Translations under genes and position numbers: made by a program
DNA from: Metallyticus violacea
Lineage: Eukaryota; Arthropoda; Insecta; Mantodea; Metallyticidae
NCBI GenBank assembly: GCA_030762175.1
Contig: CM060842.1
Span: 60,882,501 to 60,946,500, forward strand
Direction of reading: 5' to 3'
Length of the DNA stretch: 64,000 nt
The notes under the pieces: model-generated
Seen by the model: only the letters and a program-made list of their open reading frames with translations
Databases searched by the model: none
Told to the model about the DNA's origin: nothing
In this document: in pieces, positions 1 through 13,505 of the stretch
Layout: each line of letters opens with the position of its first letter
Numbering within the stretch: the stretch's first letter is position 1

Positions 1-1709
1 ACATTTTCAAATTAGTACTTTGCTATTAATGGGTCTCCTCATATAGCAGTATTTTGCTAACTTGCAACTGGCATACTGCACACTATCAGCACCGTGATAT
101 CAAATGCTGAGCCAGAGGCCGATACTTGTATTGTTCACCGAGCAAGAAAAAATGTGATTTAAAATTATTAAATAAAAAATGTGGACAAATATTCTTTTTA
201 CTAATTATCACGCCAATGAAACTTACAACCGATTTGTTTCGTGACTGAGATTAAAAAAAAAAGGACAATTTTAAGAATTTCCGTTTATTTAATTCATAAA
301 CGCTGGTTGTTAAATAATTTTCAAAATACAGGCAGTCAAAGTGTATGAAAAATGCTTTTTAACTATCTCCAAAAAAAAGTTAACAGTGTTTATCTTGACA
401 GGTGACTGATATACGAAATGAAATGATAAATTGTTTATCAAGGAAAATTTCCAGGCTGTGTTTAAATATTTGCCGGTATTTGCCATTTCGGACTGAGAGA
501 AAAGTGTAAAACCATTGGCCAGAGAAAACAGTTCAAACCGCAGATATCCCCTTGACGAGTCCATGATTTATTACGCAATACCGAACGCTGTAAATCTTAG
601 CAAACAAATTAGAATAGTTTCGAAGGTATCTATTCCACCCTCTTCATTCCTTTTCACTTTAAACATGCAAATTATCTCAGAAACCAAGTGGTAATGTAAC
701 CAAAGAACTTTAGAAAAAGTTAACTAAACATAGTTCTGCTGACAAAACGAGCACTTTTCGCTTAACCTGTAAAATGTGCCGAGGACGAAAAACAAAGCTG
801 TCCAAACGTGTGCTGAGGACAAGTTTATTTTTATCTAGAAGGAACCCGCAGGGCACTATCGAAATTTCAGGCAAACATGTTTTGTCAAGTGTCTCGCACT
901 GGGGTCAAGGCATTTAAAGGTTTATCTGGGTATAGCAACTAGAGAGAGAGGTGTGCTGAAATGCTTTACGTCGACCTAGCTACACCCAGGCATTCCTTGG
1001 GTGTCACGGGTAAGGATGTTGAATGATGCAGAACGTTCCGTCCCAATCCTCAAGCTGAGCGATGCCTCTGTTTCGTTTTCGATATTTAATTCCGCGTCCA
1101 TGAGGTCAGAGAGAGGCGCGGTGAACCGTGCTGAGCATTTCTGAACAGTTTTCGCATTCATGTAAGTATATCCGGATTTGTCATAAACGTTACTTCAATG
1201 GCACCCCCCCCCCAAGTGTTTTAATTTCTATGGCAATTTTTTCGTTTTTTTTTTCGTTTTTTTTTTTTTTAAACAATTTCTGTTAGTTTCAGTCTTTAGC
1301 TGAAATGACTAAGCACTAAACCTATTGTGTGAACATAAAAATGTTATGGGGTGTTTATCTAAGTGTGTAAATAACATTATAAAGCGCAAAGCTGAAGTTT
1401 TGAATAAAAAAGCAAAGTTGTTGTCAAAACATCAATATATATATTTAACGGATAACTACTGCCACTGTAACCAGAGTCACATTACATATGAAGTAGATTA
1501 AGCGCGTGGTAAAACAAAACGCTCATGCTCTTATTGCGTGGGCACAGTGGGAGAACAGTAGAAAATATTGTACATTTGTTTTTGGAAATGAATAAACACC
1601 TATATTCTATTTAACATTTATGCAGCATATATGCTGACACCATATAAAACAGTAGAGTAAATTAACAAACTGAAATTAAGATTAAAAACAACTGACTACT
1701 AGAAATGTA

Positions 1710-1741
<32 letters not shown>

Positions 1742-2617
1742 TGTTATCTAGGAAGTGCTAACATTTTGAAGCCCCATCACAATAATTGACCACATAAATT
1801 TTACTGTCTCTACAATAGAAATTGTTTACATAATTTCTTGCAAAAATTCATTGCTGAAATGAAGCTCTTTTACATCTGTAGCACGTATTTTTGCACTATA
1901 GTTTTCTTTCCCCTGTTTCTTATGCTTTTTTTCTTTTCCCTGTTTTCTATTGTCAAACTCTTAAGAGTGCGTGCTTTAGACTCGGTGTGTTCTCTACTTC
2001 AGTCACCGACTTCACTACCAATCAGTTAAAGTATCTATTGTTTATACCACTCCTGCCAGAGGTATTTTTCTGAAATGGAGCTAGTGACTGAACTTTTTGT
2101 GACCAAATACTGGATTCAACAAAACAGATCTTAAAAACCTGGGCGTTTCAATTGAGGGGATTTTTTTTTTTTTTTATACACTTTATCTTTTCTAGATCGA
2201 CTATTCCCAGTTTAATAACATAAATGTAAAGCTTCATTCCTTGAAGGAAATTTCCCCAATTTTATTCTGGTGAAAATACTTATTGTATTCTATTTATAAT
2301 ATTATATTTTGGCAGGTACAAGTGTTAACAGTTTCTATCGTTAAGACTAATGACTTCATGGCCTATTTTTGTGATCGCATTTAAGAGTATATTCAGGTGA
2401 AATTTCTAAAGCCTACAGCTTTCGAAATACTAAGAAGAAATTTTATTGTATATTGTGTGTAACGCAGCAATCCTGCCAAATATTCGCTTTCATAATGGTA
2501 TCGTGTTTGGATATTATATTTATCGATTAATTAGATTTCTTTATACACAATTTCACATGTTTATGTCATATTTTAAAAAGTACACTATACATATTTTCTG
2601 ATATATCATCCTACAGT
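1..2617. other. Unassigned AT-rich DNA
   Basis: No gene is recognisable here. The stretch is AT-rich with short homopolymers, including T runs near 1238-1270 and 2161-2175. A slightly more GC- and CpG-rich patch at about 960-1165 contains a 61-codon minus-strand open frame (1161-976). It has balanced composition but resembles nothing I know, and it could be a short exon or chance. Probably intergenic or intronic. Confidence 0.5.
1710..1738. repeat. (TA)n microsatellite
   Basis: Uninterrupted TA dinucleotide run of about 28 bases. Similar TA runs occur at 27706-27745, 44356-44393 and 59930-59963. Confidence 0.95.
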
Positions 2618-2935
2618 ATGTTGTTGATTTGGTCTATTTACGACCCTGTTTAATATCTCAGGTCATCAGTGTCCCATTGAATTCAGGGCATGAAAAGGCC
2701 GACAAATTTTGCTCAGAGGCCTCTTTTTTCAGGCTTGAGGTTCTTTTTTGTGCCGTAAATGTACGACACGGGACCCACGGCTTTACTTCCCTTCCGAAGG
2801 AAGCCATATCTAGGATTTTTACGCCCGAATAAATGCACCAATTCTGACCGGATTGAAACCGTGGTAACCATACTTTCCTCCTAAAGAAGGAAAGGAGTAA
2901 AGTATGGTTACCACTCACCACCAGGACGGACTGCC
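2618..2935 (-). mobile_element. SINE-B copy, with palindrome in its tRNA-like head
   Basis: This aligns by eye over most of its length with the units at 10443-10726, 60714-61301 and 60771-61046. Shared blocks include the tail (TTGATTTGGTCTATTTACG at the left), the CAGGCTTGAGGTTCTTT block, the ACACGGGACCCACGG block and the TTTTTACGCCCGAA block. The tRNA-like head lies at the right end, so the copy is on the minus strand. A degenerate B box is present (GGATTGAAACC on the plus strand at about 2850-2860). Next to it the head has become a hairpin: 16-base perfect arms at 2861-2876 and 2899-2914 with a 22-base loop. A tRNA-derived SINE is transcribed by RNA polymerase III and moved by a partner LINE; that is family knowledge, not something visible here. 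Open frames over this unit are spurious. Confidence 0.8.
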
Positions 2936-4889
2936 TATAGTATAAAAATGTATACATTACCATTTTTTCTAATCCTTGTTTTTTATAAATAAAGTGCCGA
3001 GGTATTCAAAATGTGTATCGTTTTAATTTATTAAACTTTAAAACTATTAATGAATACAAAATTATTATAATTTCATGATATGTAGCGAGAAAAATCAACT
3101 TGAATTATGAAAACATTTTTTTTCGTAAACTTGTTATCGACTTAAAATTTCCTGACTTATAAATATTGTGTAGTTTTCAGTCTTTTTCGCTTTCTCGACA
3201 TTTTGCTTTATGCGAACAATTCTATTAACAACTGTTTTTTCTGCAGTTCTTCAGTTAAACCTTTAGGTATGAGATTTTATTGCAAACCATGAAATCCCAC
3301 AGCTATACACTGTATTGCATCAATTCGTATGTTTTTTTTTACGAAGATTTTAAAAGAAAACTCCCATTTAGGCAGACATATGCCTCAACATTAAAATAGT
3401 TCAGTTCTCATATGAATATTCTTAAATCATGTAGCGCATGGATGTTTTTAATAACTTAAGACTTAGTATGATGACTATTGGGAATATTTAAGTTTGCTCT
3501 GTTGGAAGGAATATTGAATATTTTATAAATTATAATAAATCTTTCGCAACGAACATCTTATAATAAAACTTCCGATACGTTAGTTATACAGAAATTTATT
3601 AAAAGATTACTCCTTCATGTTATACCCATTATTTCTTGTAGTTGTATAATTTGGATTTAAAAAAAAATGCATTGCTCTAAATATTCTTTGTATATTAAAA
3701 ATTATAATTTACATATTTTTGTACGCACTTTGTAAAATTTAGAGTGTTTATTGTAAAAGAAACTGCACCAAGTATAGCTCTTTATGTGTTAAAAACGTGA
3801 TAAAACAGTTTTAAGAAAATTTATTAAAATTTAAGCACATTTCTATTTATTTATTTATGAATTAGAGTATAACCGCGCACCAAGGGAATGTCCCTCAAGT
3901 AGCAGTTGAAAAAAAATCGCTGCCTGAATGATTTAAAATACAACTTTTCCAAAAAGAGAAACAGATTTAACGTACATTATACAACAAGTAAGATTTTCAG
4001 CTCTAAGAATGTTTTTGAGAAAATTATACCAGTAATGTACTAGAAACAGCTGAGATATTGTGGAATTACTGATAAAAAGCACATATATAATGTGTCGCAA
4101 ACAAACTAAGTCGAGTGTTTTATTCCATGGCGTTTACATTACAGCATTAGCGAAAGGCGTGATCGACTTACAGAGGGCTGGGAGAAGGCAAACTCTAGTA
4201 AGCATGTAAGGCACTGAAAGGAAACTATAATTAGAGAGTATGTAATGGGGAAACAATACTTCATTATTCTGAACAATCGCCTGGTGTTAATGCTATTTAA
4301 GTTGCGCTAAGACATGATTTATATCTCACGTTCTGGCGCCTGCTGCACTCTTTGATCTCATTACGCTAATATTATGTGCATTTGTATTCCCGTAAGCAGA
4401 GCATGGTCTCTTCAATCATAAAGGACACGTTCGCTAATTATCCCAGCGTAATTACGAACTAAGAAGGAAAGAAAAGCCGTTGTTACCATTCACTCGTCGC
4501 CATTATTTATCTGTAAAAGTAAATAATGGATAAATCAATTTGCAGTTAAATGTTACGACTCCTTTTTACGTTGGTTCAAGGATTCAACGTTGGAATCTAA
4601 AGCCTAACTGCAGTTGTGACTATAGTTAGAAAAGAAAGCATTGATGTGAATAGTTTTGTGCTGTTTTATCTCCCTCTTTGTATATTTATTATATAGATTA
4701 CAGGTTAACGTCGCTTATAACAAAGAAGGTTTAAAGCAGAGGTTGGCCATGTCTAGTCAAATTTCAGTTATACCATGTGCGCAAAGTATCGCTGTGCGTT
4801 ATGTTATGAATCAGTGTGATGCTTAGAAATTAAGCGATGCGGGTTGCAAACTTCTAGTTTGATTCGGCGTTTCTCACTTCTCGTCTAAA
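2936..4889. other. Unassigned AT-rich DNA
   Basis: No gene, RNA or transposon signature seen. Short homopolymers and a few ATTT repeats (3845-3858) only. Confidence 0.5.
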
Positions 4890-6645
4890 AAGATAATGGG
4901 AAAATGTTTTGATATAGACCGATAGACCTCACTGTACCAGGTGTAAAGTGCTTGAAAACATTATTACAAAAGGCTATTGGAAAACAACACTCTCTAAAGC
5001 ACAAAATAGGTTTACACTTTTCCGATCCATATTGACAATTTAGTTACAGTGGAATCAGAAATTCAAGAAGCCTTAATCAATAATCAACATTTGACACTAG
5101 ACATTTTTGAAAATAAAAAAGTCTTCATGACAAGGCGACGCCTGATCTCTTGCATCAATGTCAAATAATCGCAATGTGTTCTATTTCGTACAGAACTTCC
5201 TCCAAATCCAAACTCGTATTCAGGATTCTGTACTCTTATACTATTGGCTTCATACTTTTTCACCACCTATAAAAAGTATTTATGCGTTAATGATATCACC
5301 ATCTTCTATAGAGGAAGTAACAGTTCTACAACAGATGCTCTACTGAAACTTGAACTTCACCAACAGGATTCTATCTAAATAATTCTTAACACTCTCTCAA
5401 ATCCAGTATTTACCCTCACGAAAAACCTATTGAAATACCATGTTTGCAATTGACCTTCCAGGCTATAATCGAAGCAGACTGGACTATGAGTGTATCATAT
5501 AAAAACCATCACCGTTCTTGACACCACCCAAACTTCAGTTTTCAGAATAATGCTAAGAACTTTTTACACTAGCTCTATACGAAGATTAATCATGGAAGCA
5601 CAATAACATCCACTGAACTTTCGCAGAATATAACTATTAAATAACGTATGCTCGGTTCCACTCAAGATATATTCTTCCTAGCTCCACATCGACAGAAACA
5701 ATCTACGACTTCAAACAAACAATATTAACATAGAAATTTCCACGACCGTTCACCTTGGAAACTTCACTCCCCTCAGATCATCAACGATACCAGTTCATTA
5801 GAAATCTTGCACCAATTCGTTCACATACAGAACACTGTTTTACGAAATGAGCAGCAACTTCACAAACCACTGTTTATATACACTGACTACGATAGCGATA
5901 GTGCAGAATGCTTCGTAAAGAAACGCTTGAACGTAAACTGCCTGATTACTTCTCCATCTATAATTGTAAACTCTACACCATTTATCGAGCACTGCCCAAC
6001 ATTAATTTGTTGCATCATAATATACAATCTACTCCGATTGCTTAAACGTGATCCACAGTCTCCAAGATTACACCCCAAATTTGAAACTTCTACAAGATAC
6101 CCAGAAATTGATGCCTGAAATTGATTCTGTCCCATTAAGGAAGAGGCTGATGAAGCTGCCAAAGATGCTACATTTCTACCCGAAAGGGCCAATATTTCAA
6201 CCCCGTATACCGAAGCCCAGCACCACCTCTGCAAGATACCCATTGAGAACTGGAAACAGCTACACCAGGCAAACTCTATACAGTAGTAAAGGTTTCACAA
6301 ATCTTCACCCCATTGAACAGTTGAAGAGCACAACCTGTCTTCGAATCGGTCACTTCTACCTGCTCTCACCAATGTGTCGTACTTGTCACACTGCATTCAT
6401 TGAATGAATCGAATTTACGTACAAAAGAAGACACCGCGGATTCTCAACGACAGCCAGCTTAGACCAAAAGCGGTTTCTTATTTAAAAGACATTGGCATCT
6501 GGGATTCATTGTGAGCATCATAATGGATAGATTCACTAAATACTAACGACTACTATGTACATTATGTAACTACCTACAAAACTAACAATTTAATGACTCA
6601 ACAATATAAGGCTCCGATCAGACAATTGTTAAAGTTATTATAAAT
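4890..6645 (+). mobile_element. Decayed I-like LINE (RT and RNase H relic)
   Basis: The plus strand keeps scattered coding blocks of a non-LTR retrotransposon, separated by frameshifts and stops. An RT motif resembling YRPI (YRPIDLT) is read at 4913-4933, with further RT and connection-like fragments to about 5800. RNase H remnants follow. A YTD block at 5879-5887 fits the first catalytic aspartate, and SAEC follows shortly after. A LYTIYRAL block near 5972 looks like the usual ELYAIYRAL helix with its glutamate lost. Then come EEADEAAKDATFLP from 6140, TEAQHHLCKI near 6208 and the C-terminal SYLKDIGIWDSL ending in TGA at 6512-6514. The RT plus RNase H order fits I-like or related clades better than Jockey. 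No endonuclease or 5' end was seen, so the copy is 5' truncated and clearly inactive. Both ends are approximate. Confidence 0.75.
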
Positions 6646-9429
6646 AAACATATAAGTAATTGTTTGGATGAAATTGGTGCGTAAATTAGCTTCCAGCCTG
6701 CAAAGTATTTAGCATTCACCTTTTCCGGGTAAGGAAAACTCCGGACAATTTTTTCATCTATACAACTGACCTTACCGGCTTGCAAACTGGGTTCTCTGGA
6801 TTTATATGCTGATCACAAAATCACGGATGTAAAAATTAATTTCTGAGAAACTAAATTCATTTTACGCTCAAGACGTTTTACATTGAGTGACCATACATAA
6901 AAAGCTAAGAGTTGATATCGAGGAGATAAGACTTCTATACACTCGCAGAAAGTCGAATTTCTGACACGGAATTCACTAAAGATATGCTTAACAAATTCTT
7001 TCAGCTATAAATCTGGGACGATCTGGATTCGATCCGGCAGGTTATGTTATATTTTAGTGATTTTTCTTAGTTGTGCCGGTAAATTCGGGTTAATAAACAC
7101 TCGTGCCAAAATAGAAGGCACAGGAAGGAGAGTGCACAACGAAGGCTCCTGTCCGACAAAACCGGAATTAAATAATGTTTCAACTTTCACGTGACCCTCA
7201 ACCAATCGCCATGACAGGACCGATGAATCATAACAACAATAAGTAACCAGAAAATATAAACTAGACTGGAGTTTTCAATCTTAAGAGAGAGAAAAAATAA
7301 TTGACGATTTAGAGCCGGACTGAAGTATTTCATTCTAAAATCATCTCATGGACTATTTCAAAGCATTTGACTATTTATGCAATCTCTTTTACAAAGAAAG
7401 TGATTCTCAGATAAATTTATAAATCCTATTTTGCATTAGCCATTGCTTCATTACTTGGAATATTTGTGTAAGCTTGTCTCTCAGATAATACGAAAATAAT
7501 ATAAATGCAATAGTTCACTCCCCCACATCCCTGAGAGATATTAAGAATGTTCGTAGATATTTGTTTGGAACAAGGAAAGTATAATAAGAAGAATATGAGC
7601 AATCATTTAGTCAAACGATCCCTTATTAAAAATGAGTAAACTAAATTACATATTTTTATAAAAAAACGCATATAGGACATTTTGATCACATTGCTACAGG
7701 AATTGTGAATTCAACAAGAACATTTTTGGACGCGCCGTTCTTTCTTCCCATGTTCTATAAAACACAACAGCTTTAAAGGTACAAAGATCGCACTGCTTTA
7801 ATAGAAATTGGGCGTTTCTCTGAATTCGTTCAAGTTGTAGTCAAGTTATTATAGTAACAAGCGTTACTGTACAATAAATTATGGAATGCCATTTGGACAT
7901 TATTTAAGATGGTCATACAAACATTTTGTTTTAATGAAAATAGCTCATTTAATTGAAATTTTATAAAAAATAAAATTACACATTGGAAAATAATACCATG
8001 CGTTTTCTTTGTGCCTTCTGTCATATTATTGTTAAAAACAGTATACATGCAATAGTTACATTGATACTAAGGCAATGCAATGCAATCGAGTTAAGCACCT
8101 TAACAACTGAATATTTAACGAGATGCGCAAGAGGAAACATATTCTGTAAGTCAGTGTACAGGACCTCCTTCGTTCCACTCGGTGTACGTGAATGGATATG
8201 TGTGAACAGTAATCAAATGAACAATGGTGGAAGTGATTCTTAAGAGAAAAGGAAAATAGATGCCCACTTTCTTTCTGCCCTGAGTGAAGTTTCCGCGCTT
8301 TTTAAACAGAGCACAGACACCGTAACCGCTGTTACACGCGATTTCCTCACAAAAGACAATACTAACTGCGTTGCCAATTTTGTGCTCACTATTTTAATTA
8401 TCTGTGCCCCACTGCTGGGGTTCAAACGACATTAAGCGTTAATATGTTTTTCTTCGCCTAGAGAAGCTGTTTGTCTGATAGTTTGTAATGAATCTTCTTT
8501 GCTTTAGGCCGTCCAGATAATTTCTTTACACCTTCTTAAATTTTAAACATAAACGTCTATTACCAGTGCGTCGCTAAGGCACTAACTATTTAATTATAAT
8601 ATGACTCTTTCTGCAAGCACGTAGCACGATTAACGCTGGCAAATTCCAGTTTTGTAGGTGATAATGTGTTCAAGTTCTGTTATCTTTATAAGAGTTCCCA
8701 TTCTTGTTGAATGCTGTATGAAATTAAACTTGGCATAGGTATCAAATGTAGAATTCTCTCACAAGACATGCGTTTTGACATGCTCTAGTCAATTTCGTCT
8801 ACACAGCTATATTTTATAATTTAAAACACTTTTATTTAATTATATTCTGTTTATTATTTTAATTTCAAGTGCTATTCCTTTAAGTGTTGTTAAGAGTATC
8901 ATTTCTTGAGAATCTAAATTCGACTTTTATCCTGCCCGAAGTTGTTATATTATGGACAAATGAGTTATTAATATAAAACGTGTGAAGCATTGTAAATAAA
9001 GCTATGAAACTTGAGAAAGTATTAAGAAGGCAGTAAAAGAATCAGAATGAAACTATGAAGAAATTTCAGAGATACTGCGATTTAAATAAATTAGTTCATT
9101 AGACAAAAATGGTTTTATATTAAAATGAGTACAGGACTGCATTTCAAAACTTCCCAGTCTTATTAACTACATATTTAATATAAGCTTACTTTTACCCCCC
9201 CCCCTGAAAAGTCTATTCAGATATTGGGGGAAATTAAATTTAGGTTTTACTTCCAGTAATCCCACTTTGAAATTTCAAAGGAATTCCATTATTATTTCCA
9301 AATTTTAAAGAGAATTCAATTGTTATCACTCCTTTTGTTTTCTATGTATCAATATTTCATGTTCAGAAGTCATATTGATGTTAATTCATTGTTTAACAGT
9401 TGTTTAAACACAAACGTTTGGGAGGACTT
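6646..9429. other. Unassigned AT-rich DNA
   Basis: No supported gene. The short open frames here (for example 7983-8243 plus) show no family signature and look like chance. A single B-box-like GATTCGATCC occurs near 7036 without other SINE structure. Confidence 0.5.
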
Positions 9430-10053
9430 TGAAAAGTGGATAAGACTGGATTTCGTGGTATGACTAAATTCTTTTTTTCGAAGAGAATTTTGCCAGCATT
9501 GGGTGACGCATGCCCTTCTATGAAACGTATATGAATTCAAGCGTGGCAGAACGAACATTGAAGACGCACCACGTCTGGAGCTCCAAAATCAGCTGTCATG
9601 CCAGAAATGATCGATAAGGTCCATGATATTGTTGCGGCTCACAGATGAGCGAAAAGTTAACAGAGGCCGCAGGCATTTCAACTGAGCTGGTTCATTTCAC
9701 TTTGAAAAATGAATGAAAATCTTTGTAGATGTCCGTCCCGTCTGCTCACTCCGGAGTAAAAGCGAAATCGCATTCGAACTGTTTCAGAAGAATTCAACCA
9801 AATTTTACGGCGTTTTGTGACTTTGGACGATGCGTGCATTCATTACTATACACTGTAAACAAAGTAGCAGACTAAACAGAAACCGCAAAAGGCGAACCGG
9901 TTCAAAAAGGCAAAATGTTGCATCCGCTTGAAAGGTGATGGCTTCAGTTTTCTGGGTTGCAGAAGGGATTATCTAGATTGACTACTTGAAGGAAGAAAAA
10001 ATTAGCATCTCTTTAGTAGAAACTGAAAACAACGATTGCGGAAAAACTTCGGC

Positions 10054-10084
<31 letters not shown>

Positions 10085-10375
10085 ACTATGACAGTGCACA
10101 GTTACGTTCAAGCCACGTCGCTTATGACAAATTGACGAATTGCTATTTAAAATGCTTCCGCATCCTCCTTATTTACCTACTCTTGCTCCCTAGGACTACC
10201 ATGTTACGGAAATTCAAAACTTTCCTGCCTGGACACAAATTTAGGCCATACAGGAGATAAACAAGTATTTTCAGGACCTCGAAGAAACCCATTTACACAA
10301 GGTAATCACCAACCTGGAGAAAAAGCGTTGAACTTCGAGGGGACTAAGTCGAAAAATAAAGTGCGTTAAAAGACT
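9430..10375 (+). pseudogene. Mariner transposase relic 1
   Basis: Decayed transposase of the IS630/Tc1/mariner superfamily, readable on the plus strand through several frameshifts. Blocks in order: LGDACPS near 9490; FKRGRTNIEDAPR from about 9535; a proline-lysine block ending PEMIDKVHDIV near 9600-9630; STELVHF near 9680; FWVAEGII near 9955; the second catalytic region as YDSAQLRSSHVA at about 10088; a frame-shifted PPYLPTLAP block followed by TAG and then DYH near 10195; YFQDLEETHL near 10268; and a terminal VEK with stop at 10357-10359. Known mariners have a D,D34D catalytic triad, HDNA for the second D and PDLAPSD for the third. Here both are altered. A 26-base A run (10054-10079) sits within the gene. 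No functional product is possible. Terminal inverted repeats were not located, so the ends are approximate. Confidence 0.8.
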
Positions 10376-10442
10376 GAACTTTTTCTCTCTTAATACAAAA
10401 CTACTCTCGCCTCTAGGGATCAAAGTTTGTACGGATATAATA

Positions 10443-10726
10443 TTGTTGATTTGTTTTATTTACGGAACTCTTTAACATCTCAGTTCATGGGCGTCCCATT
10501 CAATTCAGGGCGTAAAACGGCCAATAAACTTTGCTCAGGGGCCTCTTTTTTTCAGGCTTGAGATTCCTTTACCTGCTGTAAATCTACGACATGGGACCCA
10601 CGACTTTACTTTCATTCCGAATTAAACCACACTTAGGATTTTTACGCCCGAAAAAATCCATCGACCCTGGCCGGCAATTTTGGGTCTACGAGGAAAGTAT
10701 GAGCACCACTAGAGCACCAGGACCGG
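10443..10726 (-). mobile_element. SINE-B copy
   Basis: Same block order as the other SINE-B units: tail TTGATTTGTTTTATTTACGG at the left, then CAGGCTTGAGATTC, a CATGGGACCCACGAC block, TTTTTACGCCCGAAAAAATCC and a degenerate tRNA-like head ending GCACCAGGACCGG. Minus orientation. It starts about 70 bp after mariner relic 1. The B box is poorly kept, so the copy is probably old. Confidence 0.75.
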
Positions 10727-13234
10727 CGCGAGTATAGGATAGAAGCGCAGAATACAGCCCAAGTTGAATGCATTGTATCTCTTTGTAACGCCATACTTGG
10801 GTTTGATCTTACCCTATACATTTACTTTAACCATCACACCGCCGTTATCGCGCAATTTAACGATTAACATACTGAAAATATTTTATTAAACCAGAATGAA
10901 TTAATTATTAGAATATTTCGACTCTAAAATATAAATGAAGTAAACAAGCTACCTCCATGACTTGAATAGAGGTTCTATCGGCATTTCCCCTTACCCTAAA
11001 AGGGAATATCTGGCAATAGTAGACATTGAGGAACTACCGGTATATTTAATCATTCTTTATTTATTTATTTTTCTGAAGACATTTACAATTGGTATACATG
11101 TACATTTAAAGATTCAAATTCTACAGTAATACAAAGTTTTCCATATTGACAGAGGTGAAAATTTCGACAGACAGTAACAGCAAGAAAAATTAGGAGTTTA
11201 CATTCCCATAATTCTCAATCCAGGAGCCGCCACTGCGTGCAAGGTATAAACAAGTGGTGATGTCAGCACGAAGCTTCTCTCAACTTTACGTTCAGCTTGT
11301 CTCGGCTGCAGTGACCATTTTAAGCTCTGACGTGCAATTCAACGTAACGCCGTTGCAACGATATTTATGAGCCGTGAACAACACCGAAGTGTGAAATCTG
11401 CCATTGCATACAACTTCTGGCGGTCACCGCAGATATTCAGCAACAACTTGCGCAAGTTGTGCATTCTTTAGCTAAGTCTGCCTTCCCTCCCTCAAAAATA
11501 CAAGAAATACCCAACTAGTTTACTATTTCCTAATTATTTCCACCACTCTACGAAATTACCTGACATTCTCGTTTTTTATGCTGAACGGATCTTTTAAACA
11601 ACTTTCCACGTGAAATTTGAGTCCAAGCTTTCAGGGTTTGGAAATAAACATCCCATGCCTCTTTAAGGATGGTCTCTGACAATGAAGCTTCGATAAAAAA
11701 AATATAGTACAGGGATTAAATTCATTATTTGGTTCATACCGATGTGAACATGATTAATGCGCTGTTCAACGCTTTCTAGTACTGTTACCGTGCATGCTAT
11801 TCTTGCTGAAATTCAATTGAAGACGATGTTTATCGATTTGCCACGAAATGTTTAACTAAGCAATTTATACTTTCTGAAATCACAGTTTAAGTTGCTTTAC
11901 CCAGTTTTCCAATTTCAATTTTTTCTTCCAATGATGACAAAGAAAAAGGTATTTTTGTACAGTGTTCATTTTCTTTATATTCGGTTAACACAAAACGAAA
12001 TAAAGCGATACTTACACGAATTCACACGAAACTCCACCTGCTTGCCATTCAGTAACAGCTGACTGCTAACAAAACAACTGGCTATCGCTGCTGGAGAGTG
12101 CGTGAGAATATTATTAATTTAAATATAACATTGTTTGATATTGAAATAACTGCAGTTTTTCCTCATATTTAACAGTTGTGACTCTGTTCTCTTAGTCACT
12201 TAAAGCCTTTTATTGAACACTGTAATGCAACCGTTTGTATAAAACTAAAGCAAGCTTTCTTGGGAACGCACATGGGAGATGACGATTCAGGTGGTGCATG
12301 CACAAAATGGTGCTTATTGAAAAGAGGCTCCGCCTACCTCTCCCAGTCAGAATACTCTACAGAGTCTATACAAGCTTACTGAGACAGCGAGATACCCGCA
12401 AACACAAACATCAGGCGCAAAATGAAAGTCCACCACAGATTTTTAAGCATAAAACGCATTAAGCAAAAGTTATAGAAAATTAAACGTTGAAATGTTAGGG
12501 GTTGCGCAAACCAGCAGTCTCCTAGACTTAGATATTTGATATAGTTTCTCTCTGCAATTGAGTCCTTTTGAGGTTTGAGGTACTTGAGGCCGTGAGTGAT
12601 ATTACTTTACACTGTGTGTATTAGTGGCTTTCAAACAATTAAAACTCCCATTACTGTTAAATTGTTGACTTTTGAATTCACTTTTGATTAATAACAATTG
12701 CTTTATGCGCATTTGCAAGACAATGTCAAAAATCGGTATGGTCGGACGTTTGAAAAACAATACAGTGTACATACATTATTCAAAACCATAACCTAATTAA
12801 AAAAAAATAGTCAATTTATATAAATTTCCTAATCGTTAAGAACTCAAAAAAAAAAATTGATTGCTATATACCAGTATGCGTTATCTTTACTTTATTGTTT
12901 ATTTTTTTTACTTTGTTGGTAAAATAATAGAATTTAATGTGAGGCGCTTTCTCGGAATTATTGAGTTTACTGCTAAAAGAACACAAAAATAATTCGAAAA
13001 ATGGGAATATTATTTTAAAAGATTTTTTCAGCATCTATAGCGTATGTATTTAGCAAACACCAAAATCTACATTAGTTAGTGCTGTTCACCAAAATGGTTA
13101 CAGTTCCATGATATTCTTTCTTTATCTTTTACAAACAAACACCGCCACTTTCGAGGAACTATTTACTTTGGACCTGTGCTATGGACGCACGTAAAATACA
13201 CGAATACATCGAAGGGCTCCCTGAATGGAGGGAG
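10727..13234. other. Unassigned DNA with one CpG-richer patch
   Basis: Mostly AT-rich without signatures. About 11225-11460 is more GC- and CpG-rich, with a short plus-strand open frame from an ATG near 11367, but I could not assign it. An (ATTT)n-like run occurs at 11058-11071. Probably decayed repeats and intergenic or intronic DNA. Confidence 0.45.
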
Positions 13235-13505
13235 CGTTTTATATTAAACGTACACGAGCTGTAGGCATAACAATTCTTAATCCTATGTCAGGGCCGCTTC
13301 GATGACAATACAAACACATACACAGGTAGACAGAGCGATAAAATGGAAGGTGCATCCGAAGCAGACACATACTAAACCAGCATTTTACCTTTCCTAAAAT
13401 GAATGAGGAAAACCATGTAAAACCTCAGTCAGATTAGTCAGCCGTAGGATTTGAACCTAGGACCTTCCGCCCATGCGTTACAGCTCAAACCAACCTTCTC
13501 GGACT
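13235..13505 (-). mobile_element. Possible tRNA-derived SINE or repeat D, first copy
   Basis: The left end (about 13235-13282) nearly matches 14474-14521, a stretch of about 48 bases that includes AGCTGTAGGCATAACAATTC. At the right is a B-box-like GGATTTGAACC at 13447-13457, reading GGTTCAAATCC on the minus strand, in a tRNA-like setting (about 13440-13498). This could be a SINE with its head at right and tail at left, but I see only one tRNA-like head, so the assignment is tentative. Confidence 0.4.
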
